A stretch of 64,000 nucleotides of DNA from Kribbella qitaiheensis (lineage in GTDB: Bacteria; Actinomycetota; Actinomycetes; Propionibacteriales; Kribbellaceae): assembly GCF_014217565.1 (NCBI RefSeq), contig NZ_CP043661.1, positions 2,418,001 to 2,482,000 on the forward strand, given 5' to 3'. The translations under genes were made by a program, and so were the position numbers. How positions within the stretch are numbered: position 1 is the stretch's first letter; every line of letters starts with the position of its first letter. Positions 16,584-25,722 of the stretch are shown in pieces. Below the pieces are notes generated by a model. It was not told where the DNA came from, did not search any database, and was given only the letters and a program-made list of their open reading frames with translations.

Positions 16584-18656
16584 TCACCCGGGACGAGACC
16601 AACTGAGGATCGTCACTTGCCGTGCACCCGCGTGAGGTGTGGTCGGATCACTGTCCACCAAGGCCACCTTGGATCGCAGTGCCGGAGAGCCGGCTGGAGT
16701 GCAGGTCGCCGACTTCGGGCAGATGTAGACCGACAAGTACATGCTGAAGACGAACCCTGGAGAGTCGTCCGGAACCTCGATCACCGCACCCGTGTACGAG
16801 AAGCTGCCGGTCTCCTTGACCCACAGGGAACGCGAGATCACGCCGAACCGGAACACCTGCTCGGCCGCGTTGTTCAAGGTGATGTCGAGGGCTGCCTTCG
16901 GCGCGTACGTCGTGCCTTGCACGTAGAACTGGTTACCAGAGTTGTTCACCGCAGTGACCAACGAGCAGTTGGCAGCAGCCTCACCGCCGCCGGTATAGGG
17001 GCCACTGGTGACGCAGCCACTGGCCCCGCGGAAGGCCGGCGGGACGAACGTGAACTCCATCCGGAGCGAGTCGATCCGCTCGATGCCGGCGTGCTTGAGG
17101 ACAGCGGTGTAGGCGAGCTTGGCTCCGGAATACGTCCCCTTGTTGACCAACTGTGCCAGCGTTCCGGTTCCGCCTTGGAGGATGTCGATCGAGTCCGTGT
17201 GCATCGCCGTGTCGTTGTAGCTGGGCACTGTCACCGTGTACGGCGTGCCGCCGGTGGGGCTGATCTGTACGGACAGGTTGTCCTGGGTCGATCCAGCGGA
17301 GTTGCCGTGCACGGCGACGAGCTTGGCGGATTTCAGCACGGATCCCTCGGGTATCGCGCTCGACGGTGGGTAGCCCTTGACCGTGACCGTACCGGTCTGA
17401 GTGCTGCTGCCACTCTTCGTCCAGGTCGACAGTTGGCCGTCGGGGCCGGCGATGTTGGCCGCGTTCGAGAATGCGCCCGCAGTATCGACTGCGGTCATCG
17501 CCAACGCGTTGGCGCCGGTCCAACTCGTCGCCGTGTCGGCTCCGGACTTCAGTCCGTAGATCGCGACCGGTGCCTTGTCGACGTGATAGGTGCCGCAGAT
17601 CTCGACCTCTCCGGCTTTCACAGCGAAGCGGCTGTCGGCGCCGAAGATGAACTGCACGCCGACCGCGGACGCATTCTTGATCGGGTTGTCGCACGAGCCT
17701 GGAATGGTGGCGGGCACCTGTGGGCCGGCGATGATGGCGCCGGCCGCATTGACAGGTGTGCCCGCGACCAGCTTGCCGTCGTTGACCGTCCAGGTGTTGC
17801 CGTCAGGTCCTGCCGACAACAGGGGGTTGGAGTTCACCCCGTTGTTGCGGAAGTCGAAGTAGTACACCCCTGGCTTGAACCACCACGTGCTGTGCTTGCA
17901 GGAACTATTGCCCTGCATCATGTTGTTCAGCCCGACCACGTCGTCGTAGGTGCCAGGCAGGAAGGACACCACCGAGTTGGCAGTCGTGCAAGACGGCAGG
18001 TCGCGATGGACCGGCGGATCCGTTGCCGCAGGCACATAGTTGGGATCGTCGCCGAGCACGTTCGGCGTACTGGCGTAGTTGCAAGAAGGTGCGGGCGCAC
18101 TCTGGATGGTGCCCGCGCAGGAGGTCCGGGCCCAGACAGCGGCATTGGTGCTCAGCGCACCGTTGACGACGTTGATGTTCGAGTTGGAGAAGACGTTGCC
18201 CCGGACCCGGAAGGTCGAGCCGGTCGGTTGCTGGATGTTGAGGCCGTCTTCACCACTGACCTTGCCCAGCGTCAGGATCGCGTTGCCCGGGCGGTTGCAC
18301 TGGGACAACGACGGGCATTGGATCAGCACCTTCTTCGGGTCCGCGGAGCAGGTGACCGCGGCCGAGTCGGCACCGTAGAAACCGTTCAGCTGCAGGGTGT
18401 TGGAGGCGCCGAAGCACTTTTGGCCGGCGGCATCGTTGTAGGTGCTGTTGCGGAGGTTGTTGATCGACGCCTGTAGTGCACCATCCGCGTTGTACGTCGC
18501 GGCTGCCTGATCGCGAAGTCCTACCGTCTCCCGCAGGCCGGTGTCCGATCTGGTCAGCAGCGCTGCCAGGCCGACCGCGATCACCGTGACCAGGATCAGG
18601 ACCAGCACCAGCGCGGCACCGTCCTCGGAGCGGGCACGCGTGAACCGGGACTTCAT
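16584..18656 (-). CDS. Large pilus-associated PilX-like protein
   Basis: A 690-residue exported protein at the end of the pilus operon. The N-terminus has a short basic stretch and then a long hydrophobic helix after Gly (DGAALVLVLILVTVIAVGLA), as in PilX/PulK-type minor pilins, though without the usual Glu5. The mature region is large, Ser/Thr/Asn-rich, with many Cys pairs, and is probably beta-rich. I infer a pilus-tip or adhesin-like role from its size and position. Its ATG overlaps the stop of the preceding PilW-like gene by four bases. Confidence 0.7.
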   Translation of the reverse strand: MKSRFTRARSEDGAALVLVLILVTVIAVGLAALLTRSDTGLRETVGLRDQAAATYNADGALQASINNLRNSTYNDAAGQKCFGASNTLQLNGFYGADSAAVTCSADPKKVLIQCPSLSQCNRPGNAILTLGKVSGEDGLNIQQPTGSTFRVRGNVFSNSNINVVNGALSTNAAVWARTSCAGTIQSAPAPSCNYASTPNVLGDDPNYVPAATDPPVHRDLPSCTTANSVVSFLPGTYDDVVGLNNMMQGNSSCKHSTWWFKPGVYYFDFRNNGVNSNPLLSAGPDGNTWTVNDGKLVAGTPVNAAGAIIAGPQVPATIPGSCDNPIKNASAVGVQFIFGADSRFAVKAGEVEICGTYHVDKAPVAIYGLKSGADTATSWTGANALAMTAVDTAGAFSNAANIAGPDGQLSTWTKSGSSTQTGTVTVKGYPPSSAIPEGSVLKSAKLVAVHGNSAGSTQDNLSVQISPTGGTPYTVTVPSYNDTAMHTDSIDILQGGTGTLAQLVNKGTYSGAKLAYTAVLKHAGIERIDSLRMEFTFVPPAFRGASGCVTSGPYTGGGEAAANCSLVTAVNNSGNQFYVQGTTYAPKAALDITLNNAAEQVFRFGVISRSLWVKETGSFSYTGAVIEVPDDSPGFVFSMYLSVYICPKSATCTPAGSPALRSKVALVDSDPTTPHAGARQVTILSWSRPG

Positions 18657-19294
18657 GACTGCCTCCGCTGACCGTTGAGCGTGATCGGGTAGTCGCCGAC
18701 CGAGGGCTTCGTCGCGACCAGGCGAAGGGTGATCTCGTTCGGCACCGCCGCCAGCTCGCAGTTCGACGAGCAGTTCACCGTGACACTTCCGGGCTTCACG
18801 TTGTGTGCGATCAGCACGTCGACAGGGGTGTCACTACCCGGGCACTTCAGCCGGTGCAGTTCAGTCGAACCGGCGACTGTCTTCAAGTAGTAGGCGATGA
18901 CCACCGTCTTCGGGCTTGTCATCGAGTCGGCCGGGTCCCACGAATCGGACAGCAACCGCAGCGCCGCGGTCGGCGTACCGACTGCTCCACAGGTGTAACC
19001 ACCCTGGTTGTAGGCCGCGTTCAGCTGGACGGACGGCTTGAACGGAAGGGAATTGCCGCTGACGTTGTCGTAGTCGCGGATACCGACGGCGGCCACGTCA
19101 CGGGCGAAGTACGACGAGCTGAGCTGCGCGTCGTGCGACAAGGCCATCCGGTCCTGAGTGGTACCGGTGTTCTTCAGAGCGCTGACCACTGTGCCGGAGA
19201 GGGGGATCGTGATGATGCCGATGATGACGATCGCCACCAGCAACTCGACCAGAGTGAACCCAGCTTCGGAACGGATCCGGTCCTTTACCCGCAT
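18653..19294 (-). CDS. Minor pilin, PilW/PulJ-like
   Basis: A 213-residue prepilin-like protein. The class III signal is clear: a basic leader, Gly then FTLVELLVAIVIIGIITIPL, with Glu at +5 of the predicted mature protein. The soluble part has four Cys near the centre and end. It overlaps its neighbours on both sides (10 bases with the PilV-like gene, 4 with the PilX-like gene), which supports a polycistronic operon. It probably joins the pilus initiation complex. Confidence 0.82.
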   Translation of the reverse strand: MRVKDRIRSEAGFTLVELLVAIVIIGIITIPLSGTVVSALKNTGTTQDRMALSHDAQLSSSYFARDVAAVGIRDYDNVSGNSLPFKPSVQLNAAYNQGGYTCGAVGTPTAALRLLSDSWDPADSMTSPKTVVIAYYLKTVAGSTELHRLKCPGSDTPVDVLIAHNVKPGSVTVNCSSNCELAAVPNEITLRLVATKPSVGDYPITLNGQRRQS

Positions 19295-19749
19295 AGGTCA
19301 TCCCCCAGCCTGCAAGGCTTACGCAGTACTACGACCAGCTGCTCGCTCGCCCGGCCGTCGTCGCTGTTGGCCCGGATCGTCAGCTTCTGCAGACCCTTGT
19401 CCGTCGTACAGGTCGGCTTCCAGGCACTACCGTCCCAGTACCGCATCGATCCGGGGACGACCGAGTGCTGAAAGCCCCCTGGGTTCGTGAAAGAGCTGAG
19501 CGCGTACGGCGCCGGCGAGGCGCAGCTGTCGATATAGTGGCCGTCGGCAACGTAGTTCTGCAGGGCCTCGGCGTAGTCGCGGACCGCGGTACCGGCGGTG
19601 GCCTGTTTGCGATGGATGTCGGACATCAGGACGCTCGTGGTGAGGCCGGCCATCAGGGCCACCGCGGCGATGCCCATGATCGCGACGGCGAGCAGGACCT
19701 CGACCAGGGTCTCCCCTCGCTCGTCGGCGACCCGGTGGCGGGCGGGCAT
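19285..19749 (-). CDS. Minor pilin, PilV/GspI-like
   Basis: A 154-residue prepilin-like protein with the cleavage signal RGETLVEVLLAVAIMGIAAV (Gly then a residue pattern ending in Glu+5) near residues 11-30. The leader and hydrophobic helix fit GspI/PilV; Glu replaces the usual Phe at +1. The start ATG shares one base with the stop of pilC. Role inferred: minor pseudopilin of the initiation tip. Confidence 0.78.
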   Translation of the reverse strand: MPARHRVADERGETLVEVLLAVAIMGIAAVALMAGLTTSVLMSDIHRKQATAGTAVRDYAEALQNYVADGHYIDSCASPAPYALSSFTNPGGFQHSVVPGSMRYWDGSAWKPTCTTDKGLQKLTIRANSDDGRASEQLVVVLRKPCRLGDDLCG

Positions 19750-20954
19750 CAGCCCTGGACCTGACGGAAGATGCCGTACATCGCGGACACCAGCGCGACG
19801 GCGACGAAGCCGACGACGACGCCCATCGCGATGATGACGGCCGGCTCGAACAGGCCGATCAGTTTCTTCAGCTTGTAGTCCAGCTCGCCCTCGTAGTACT
19901 CCGCGGTGACCTCGAGTTGGGTGTCGAGCGTTCCGGTGTCCTCGCCGACGCGCATCATCTGCGCCGCAGTGGTCGGGAACAGGCCAGTAGCCGCGAGCGG
20001 GCGCGCCAATCCTTCACCCTCGAGCAGCGCCTCGCCGGCTCCGCCGAGAGCGCGCCGGAAGACGAGGTTCGGCAATGAACCGGTTGCCACCCGCAGAGCC
20101 TCAGGAAGCTGGACACCGGCGCCGACCATCGACGAGAGGATCCGGCAGAACCGTTCGACCAGAGCGAACCGGATGGTGCCACCGACGACGGGCAACGCCA
20201 GAAACACCTTGTCCCGGGCGTAGCGGCCGCCTTGGGTCCTCGTGACAGCGAAGAAGACCAGTGCCACGATCGCTACCCCGAGGCCGACGGCCCACCACCA
20301 GGCGGTGAGGAAGTCGGTGACGGCGAGCAGCATCCTGGTAGGCAGCGGCAGCTCGGCGTGCAGGCTCGCGAAGAACTCCTTGAACCGCGGTAACACGAAC
20401 GCGGCCAGCACGACGACGGTGACGAGCGACATGAGCGCGACGATGGTCGGGTAGATCATTGCCTGCTTGACCTTGCGCCGGGCCTCCAGATCACGCTCGA
20501 GGTACTTCGCCAGCTGAGACAGCACCGAGTCGAGCTGACCGCTGAGTTCGGCCGATCGGAGGATCCCCCGGTAGAACTCGGGGAAGATCTTGGGATGCCG
20601 GTCGAAGCAGTCCGACAGCTTCTCGCCGCCCCGGAGACCCTCTTCGACCTCGGCCATCATCCGGCGCACGGAGTTGTTGTCGGCCTCCTGGCCGAGGCTG
20701 TGCACGGCGTCGATCAGCGGCAGGCCCGCCTTGATGAACGCACCGAGCTGGCGGGACAGGTGCATGACCTCCTCGCGCTTGACCCGGCGCGCGGTGATCT
20801 CCAACTGGAGCACACCAGGCTTCTCCGTCACGCGGATGTCGCGGAGCTCCCGCTCGTACAGAGCCAGCTCGGCCTCCTCGCGGCTGTCCGCCTTGGTGAT
20901 CCCTTTGGCACGCTGACCGTCGGGCGCGACGGCGACATAGGCAAATCTGGTCAT
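19749..20954 (-). CDS. pilC: Type IV pilus inner-membrane platform protein
   Basis: A 401-residue GspF/PilC-family protein on which the assembly and retraction ATPases act. Two repeated cytoplasmic GspF domains (about 60-190 and 265-390) each carry the family pattern (LSRQLGAFIKAGLPLIDA near residue 66; ERFCRILSSMVGAGVQLPEA near 262). Three hydrophobic helices lie near 165-190, 210-235 and 370-395. The gene is directly downstream of pilB with almost no gap. Confidence 0.93.
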   Translation of the reverse strand: MTRFAYVAVAPDGQRAKGITKADSREEAELALYERELRDIRVTEKPGVLQLEITARRVKREEVMHLSRQLGAFIKAGLPLIDAVHSLGQEADNNSVRRMMAEVEEGLRGGEKLSDCFDRHPKIFPEFYRGILRSAELSGQLDSVLSQLAKYLERDLEARRKVKQAMIYPTIVALMSLVTVVVLAAFVLPRFKEFFASLHAELPLPTRMLLAVTDFLTAWWWAVGLGVAIVALVFFAVTRTQGGRYARDKVFLALPVVGGTIRFALVERFCRILSSMVGAGVQLPEALRVATGSLPNLVFRRALGGAGEALLEGEGLARPLAATGLFPTTAAQMMRVGEDTGTLDTQLEVTAEYYEGELDYKLKKLIGLFEPAVIIAMGVVVGFVAVALVSAMYGIFRQVQG

Positions 20955-20955
20955 G

Positions 20956-22593
20956 TCAGCTCCCGACCACGTAGATGGAGCGGAGCACCTCGGCGACCGT
21001 CGTGACTCCGGCTCCGACCAACCGAACCGCTTCCTCTTGCAGGGTTCGCATTCCCTCGTACCGCGCGACCTTGCGGATCTCGTCGTGCGAGGCCCGCTCG
21101 ACGATCAGTTCGCGGATGCCGTCGGACACCGGCATCAGTTCATAGACACCGGTCCGCTCGAGGAAGCCGGTGTGCGAGCAGAAGTTGCAGCCCGCTCCCC
21201 GGACCAGCCCACCGACCGGGATCTCGCCGCCAAAGGTGGCCAGGAACGCGACCTCTTCCGCCGGCGGCCGGTAGGTCTCGCGGCAGTTGTCGCAGATCCG
21301 GCGAACCAGCCGCTGGGAGACCACCGCGCTGACCGACGAGGCGATCAGGAAGTTCTCGATGCCCATGTCCAGCAGGCGATGCAGGGCCGTGGCCGCATCG
21401 GTCGCGTGCAGCGAAGAGAGCACGAAGTGACCGGTCAGTGCGGACTGTACCGCGATTCGCGCCGTCTCCACGTCCCGGACCTCGCCGACGAGGATCACGT
21501 CGGGGTCCTGCCGCAGGATCGACCGCAGACCGCCGGCGAAGGTGATGCCGGCCGACTCGTTGATCTGGATCTGGTTGATCGACGAGAAGGTGTACTCGAC
21601 CGGGTCCTCGATGGTCATGATGTTGCGTTCCGGCGTGTTGATCTCGCCGAGCGATCCGTACAAGGTGGTGGTCTTGCCACTGCCCGTCGGCCCCGCGCAG
21701 ATCACCATTCCGTACGGCGACCTGAGCAGGCTGGAATAGCGAGTGGCCATCTCGGGTGGCATTCCGAGCTGTTCCAGCTTGAACAGCGGGCGGCTCTTGT
21801 CGAGCAGCCGCATCACGACCTTCTCGCCGCCGACCACGGCTGTGGTGGAGACCCGGATGTCGACCTCGCGGCCTTCGACGTCCATGCTGATCTGGCCGTC
21901 CTGTGGGCGGCGCCGCTCGACGATGTTGAGGTCGGCCAGGATCTTGATCCGGCTGACCACCGCGGGACCGATCGACCCGGGCAGTTCGAGTTGATCGTGC
22001 AGGGCACCGTCGACGCGGAACCTGATCCGGACCCGGTCGTCGTGCGGTTCGATGTGTACGTCGGACGCGCGGTCGCGAAGCGCCTGGGTGATGATCAGCT
22101 GGACGACCTGGACGACCGGGGCCTCGTCGTTCGCGGCCGCCACGTCGACCCGGTTGGAGTCCTTGCGGATCACGTCGCGGGCCTCGAACATCTTGAGCCG
22201 CGAGTCGATCCCGCTCAGGGCCCGGAAACTGTTGCCGATGGCACTGAGGATGTCGGTCGGCGCGGCGATCCGTAGTACGAGCCTGCGGTCGAGCACTGCT
22301 CGCAGCTCGGTCTCCACCTCAGGATCGGCAACCGCGATGACGACCTCGTGCTCGTCGGCGGTCAGCGGTACTGCGGTGAGTGCACGGGCGGTCTGCTCGT
22401 CGATCAGCTCCACCGCCGCCGGATCGGGGCTGACCGTGCGGAGATCGACCTGCGTGAGTCCGTGCCGTTCGGCGATCTGCCTGGCTCGGTTGCGCTCGAT
22501 CTGCAGGTCTTCGGCGGTCGCCGCCGGACGCACCTCGGGCCGCGCGGTCACATTGGCGGCGGCCACGATCTCTTCGCGTTTGCGGTGCCTCAT
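20956..22593 (-). CDS. pilB: Type IV pilus assembly ATPase
   Basis: A 545-residue GspE/PilB ATPase powering pilus extension. An N-terminal MshEN-like region (about 40-140) is followed by the ATPase core: Walker A GPTGSGKTTTLYGSL near 300, the Asp and His boxes (EDPVEYTF, LHATDAATALHRLLDMG), Walker B DPDVILVGEVRD, and a zinc tetracysteine site (CDNC near 430 and CNFC near 470). The zinc motif separates it from PilT. The stop overlaps nothing downstream; the start overlaps the pilT stop by four bases. Confidence 0.95.
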   Translation of the reverse strand: MRHRKREEIVAAANVTARPEVRPAATAEDLQIERNRARQIAERHGLTQVDLRTVSPDPAAVELIDEQTARALTAVPLTADEHEVVIAVADPEVETELRAVLDRRLVLRIAAPTDILSAIGNSFRALSGIDSRLKMFEARDVIRKDSNRVDVAAANDEAPVVQVVQLIITQALRDRASDVHIEPHDDRVRIRFRVDGALHDQLELPGSIGPAVVSRIKILADLNIVERRRPQDGQISMDVEGREVDIRVSTTAVVGGEKVVMRLLDKSRPLFKLEQLGMPPEMATRYSSLLRSPYGMVICAGPTGSGKTTTLYGSLGEINTPERNIMTIEDPVEYTFSSINQIQINESAGITFAGGLRSILRQDPDVILVGEVRDVETARIAVQSALTGHFVLSSLHATDAATALHRLLDMGIENFLIASSVSAVVSQRLVRRICDNCRETYRPPAEEVAFLATFGGEIPVGGLVRGAGCNFCSHTGFLERTGVYELMPVSDGIRELIVERASHDEIRKVARYEGMRTLQEEAVRLVGAGVTTVAEVLRSIYVVGS

Positions 22594-23684
22594 GCCGGCA
22601 CTCCTGCCCGCAGCCGGGGCCGCGTCTCGATGTCCTTGGGGTAGAGGCTGCGCGCGGCCGCGTCGTCGTACGAGACCGTCCCGGCCTGGACGAGCACGGA
22701 CAGGGACTGCTCGAGCGTGAGCATGCCTTCGCGTTGTCCGGTGACGACCGAGTTGCGCAACTGGTGCGTCTTGCCTTCCTTGATCAGGTTCCGGATCGCA
22801 GAGTTGGCGACCAGTACCTCGTACGCTGCGATCAGGCCGCCGCCGGTCCGTGGAATCAGCCGTTGGTAGACGACGCCGCTGAGCGCGGCGGCGAGCTGAA
22901 CCCGGACCTGGGACTGCTGTTCCGGCGGGAAGACATCGATGATGCGGGCGATCGACTGGGCCGTGTCGTTGGTGTGCAAGGTGGCGAAGACGAGGTGGCC
23001 GGTCTCGGCGATGGTGAGCGCGAACCGGATCGATTCGAGGTCACGCATCTCGCCGACCAGCAGGACGTCGGGGTCTTCGCGGAGGGCCGAGCGGAGTGCG
23101 TCGGGGAAGGAAGCGGTGTCGCTGCCGACCTCACGTTGGTTGACGGCCGAGCGCTTGTGCTCGTGGACGTACTCGATCGGGTCCTCGATGGTGATGATGT
23201 GACAGGCCCGGTCGGTGTTGATCTGGTTGATCACGGCAGCGAGGGTGGTCGACTTGCCGGATCCGGTCGGGCCGGTGACCAGGATCAGGCCCTGATGTTG
23301 TTTGGCGAACTCGCCGAGGATCGACGGCAGGCCGAGCTCGGCCATGGTTGGGATGTTGCGCGGGATCATCCGGAGCGCGACCGTGCTGTCGCCTCGCTGG
23401 CTGAAGGCGTTACCGCGGATCCGGGCGTTGTCGCGCCAGGAGAAGGAGAAGTCGAGCTCGAAGCTGTTGCACCAGGCCTCTGCCTGGGCCGGCGTGAAGA
23501 GCTCGGCGAGCAGTTCGTCGGTGTCGTCGTGGCTGAGAATCGCCGCGTTGATGACGGGGTGCAGTTCGCCGTGGACCCGGATTTGCGGCGGCATGCCCAC
23601 GGTGAGCAGCAGGTCGGTGCCGCCTGCGTTCCAAAGCTCCTCCAGCAGCACGTCGACGCGGCTACCGCGAGCAAGACCGTTCAT
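22590..23684 (-). CDS. pilT: Type IV pilus retraction ATPase
   Basis: A 364-residue PilT-type ATPase that depolymerises the pilus. It shows the N-terminal PAS-like domain, Walker A GPTGSGKSTTLAA near residue 136, the Asp box (EDPIEYVHEHK), Walker B DPDVLLVGEMRD, and the PilT-typical AIRNLIKEGKTHQLRN helix in place of the AIRNLIRE consensus. Its presence indicates retractile type IVa pili (twitching or DNA uptake) rather than a Tad system. Its 5' end has a decayed copy at 14244. Confidence 0.94.
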   Translation of the reverse strand: MNGLARGSRVDVLLEELWNAGGTDLLLTVGMPPQIRVHGELHPVINAAILSHDDTDELLAELFTPAQAEAWCNSFELDFSFSWRDNARIRGNAFSQRGDSTVALRMIPRNIPTMAELGLPSILGEFAKQHQGLILVTGPTGSGKSTTLAAVINQINTDRACHIITIEDPIEYVHEHKRSAVNQREVGSDTASFPDALRSALREDPDVLLVGEMRDLESIRFALTIAETGHLVFATLHTNDTAQSIARIIDVFPPEQQSQVRVQLAAALSGVVYQRLIPRTGGGLIAAYEVLVANSAIRNLIKEGKTHQLRNSVVTGQREGMLTLEQSLSVLVQAGTVSYDDAAARSLYPKDIETRPRLRAGVPA

Positions 23685-23808
23685 GAGACTTCCTTCAGGT
23701 GAGGCGGCTGGAACACTGCCGGGAAGGGCCCTTGGGGGGTCTGCCCTCCCCGGCAGTGGTCGGGAGGTGGCGGGGAGGCTTCAACTCCTTCCTCGCTACC
23801 GCGATCGA

Positions 23809-24162
23809 TCAGGTGCAGGCGCCGGAGGCGGTGACAGTGCCGTCGCTGGCCCCAAGGGTGATCACGTAGCCGCCGTTGGCCATGGTCGCTGTCGGCGCTG
23901 CGCGGAGGAACTGGTTCGGCGCGGTCGTCAGCGCGGCGTAGTCGGCCGGGTAGCTGCCCGTTTTGGCGTAGTAGGCCTCAACCGCGGTGATGACGGACGA
24001 CTTGTCCGTCTTGCACGCCGCTGCGTTTCCGCGGTCGTTGATGCCCTGGACGGCGAAGACGACGATGCCGGAGAGGACACCGAGGATGACGATGACGATC
24101 AGGAGTTCGATCAGGGTGAAGCCGGATTCGTTCTTGCGTGCCGAACGTAGTTGCTGAAGCAT
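23809..24162 (-). CDS. pilA: Major type IV pilin
   Basis: A 117-residue prepilin. The short leader MLQQLRSARKNESG is cut before FTLIELLIVIVILGVLSGIV, with Glu5 present. Two Cys in the mature part (AACKTDK and the C-terminal GACT) probably form the D-loop disulphide. I use the ATG at 24162, which gives a proper class III leader; the longer frame upstream has none. It lies between a CpaE-like ATPase gene (55 bases) and pilT (124 bases). As the short first pilin of the operon it is the best candidate for the major subunit. Confidence 0.9.
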   Translation of the reverse strand: MLQQLRSARKNESGFTLIELLIVIVILGVLSGIVVFAVQGINDRGNAAACKTDKSSVITAVEAYYAKTGSYPADYAALTTAPNQFLRAAPTATMANGGYVITLGASDGTVTASGACT

Positions 24163-24217
24163 GATGAATCGCTTTCTTTTCAAGGGATTTGATGAGCTGG
24201 ACTTGCTGGGACGGTGG

Positions 24218-25003
24218 CTAGCCGGGAGGCGGGTCGCGGCTACACCTCCCGTCGGTGGGGAGGAGTGCGGCGGCGAGTTGGCGGATGGCGAGGCTGACCG
24301 GGTGGTCACGGTCGGCCGCCACGAGTGGTTCGCCCCGGTTGATCGAGGCCGGTACGCCGTTCCAGCTGGGCAGGTGGCCGGCGATCGGGCTCCTGACCAG
24401 CTCGTCCAGCACGCTGTCCGGCAGATCCGCGGCGGCGTCCGACCGGTTGACCACGATCGATCGCGCGGTCCGGTCGTACTGCAGCAGGTCGAGCACGTCG
24501 ATGGTGGCCCGGAGATTCTTCAAGGCAGGGCGGTCCGGTGTCGTCACCAGTACGTGGTGGTCCGCGGCGTCGAGGGCCGCGAGCACCTGGGTGCTGAACC
24601 GGCTCGGCGTGTCCACCACGACGAAGTCGTAGAGCAGCGGAAGAACTTCGAGCAGCCGGCTGACCAGTGAGACCGGGATCAGGGCGGCTTCACCCGGCCG
24701 TGTCGGAGCGAGCAAGCAGTCGAGTCCGGGCCGGTACGGCGTCATCAACTTGAGGGCGCCGGCCGGCGTGAGGTCGGCGTACGAGGGGTCGCCGGCCGCG
24801 TCGTACGAGAGCGCGTCCATCATGCTGCGCTCGGACCGCAGACCGAGTACGCCGGCGGCGTCGCCGAACTCCAGGTCGAGGTCGAACAGGCAGACCCGGT
24901 GCGCACCGCGGTCGTGCAGGACGGTGGCGAGGTTCGTCGCCAGCGTGGTCTTGCCGCAACCGCCCTTGGCCGCGAAGACCGTGATGAGCTGCCCGTTCGC
25001 CAT
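24218..25003 (-). CDS. ParA/MinD-type ATPase, CpaE-like
   Basis: A 261-residue P-loop ATPase of the SIMIBI class. The deviant Walker A KGGCGKTT occupies residues 13-20 with its signature Lys, followed by LFDLDLEFGDAAG (switch I/A') and DFVVVDTPSRF (Walker B). No receiver domain precedes it, unlike full-length CpaE. As the first gene of the pilus operon it probably positions or licenses the pilus machine at the pole, by analogy with CpaE/TadZ; that role is inference. Confidence 0.8.
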   Translation of the reverse strand: MANGQLITVFAAKGGCGKTTLATNLATVLHDRGAHRVCLFDLDLEFGDAAGVLGLRSERSMMDALSYDAAGDPSYADLTPAGALKLMTPYRPGLDCLLAPTRPGEAALIPVSLVSRLLEVLPLLYDFVVVDTPSRFSTQVLAALDAADHHVLVTTPDRPALKNLRATIDVLDLLQYDRTARSIVVNRSDAAADLPDSVLDELVRSPIAGHLPSWNGVPASINRGEPLVAADRDHPVSLAIRQLAAALLPTDGRCSRDPPPG

Positions 25004-25214
25004 TCCGCACCCCCCGCCCGCTGAAGAAGGGAGTCCACACTCTGTGTCACTGATCTCGGCGTCGACTCCGCCTCAAGAGTGGATCTCGGGCGAATTTCGT
25101 CACAGCGGGTGAACGGGCGACAGGCGGTCTACAACCGGCTGACCGATCGGACCAGCCCTGTCATACGAATGACCTACAGACAAGCCGCGAGGTCCTCCCG
25201 GCAGCAGGGGACGG

Positions 25215-25613
25215 CTACTTGGTGGCGTCGTAGGTTTGGCGGGCGGTGGCGACCTTGTCCATGTGGCATTCGGCCCAGGCTTTGATGTGGAGGATGAGGG
25301 GCATCAGGGTCAGGCCGAGTGGGGTTAGCTCGTAGTCGACTCGGACTGGGACCGAGGGGGTCACCTGGCGGCTGACGAGGCCGTCGCGTTCCAGGCTCCG
25401 CAGCGTCTGGGTCAGCATCTTCTGGCTCACGCCGGCGATCCGGCGGGACAGATCGGAGTATCGCTGCGGCCCGTCGGCGAGCGCGGAGATGACGAGCGTC
25501 ACCCACTTGTCGCTGATCCGGTCGACCAACTGCCGGGCCGGACAGGACGCCAGATAGGCGTCGTATGCCTGCGCCGCGTCCTCGCGCCGCTGGGCGGCGT
25601 CACGTGTCGGCAT
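25215..25613 (-). CDS. HxlR-family transcriptional regulator
   Basis: A 132-residue winged-helix repressor or redox/aldehyde sensor. The HxlR fold is clear: CPARQLVDRISDKWVTLVIS with the conserved Cys near residue 24, then LSRRIAGVSQKMLTQTLRSL and the wing VRVDYELTPLGLTL. It is divergent from an NADPH-type oxidoreductase over a 109-bp promoter region with a 13-bp palindrome, so it probably controls that gene and itself. Confidence 0.9.
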   Translation of the reverse strand: MPTRDAAQRREDAAQAYDAYLASCPARQLVDRISDKWVTLVISALADGPQRYSDLSRRIAGVSQKMLTQTLRSLERDGLVSRQVTPSVPVRVDYELTPLGLTLMPLILHIKAWAECHMDKVATARQTYDATK

Positions 25614-25662
25614 AGCTCTCCCCAGGGTTCGGTACGAACTTCAAGGTGCCTACTTCCGAAAA

Positions 25663-25675
25663 GAGAGTAACTCTC
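25663..25675. promoter_or_regulatory. Palindromic operator candidate in the HxlR/oxidoreductase gap
   Basis: GAGAGTAACTCTC is a perfect dyad with one central base, lying between the two divergent genes. HxlR regulators typically bind such dyads in their divergent promoters. The assignment is inference. Confidence 0.5.
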
Positions 25676-25722
25676 CAACAGTGGTACCACCAATGACTTC
25701 CGAACCAGAGGAGAACACTTCG

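Noticed and set aside
13332..25003. Tad/Flp pilus locus
   Set aside because: pilT, a GspF-type pilC and FTLIE-type pilins point to type IVa pili; the CpaE-like ATPase alone is not enough for Tad.
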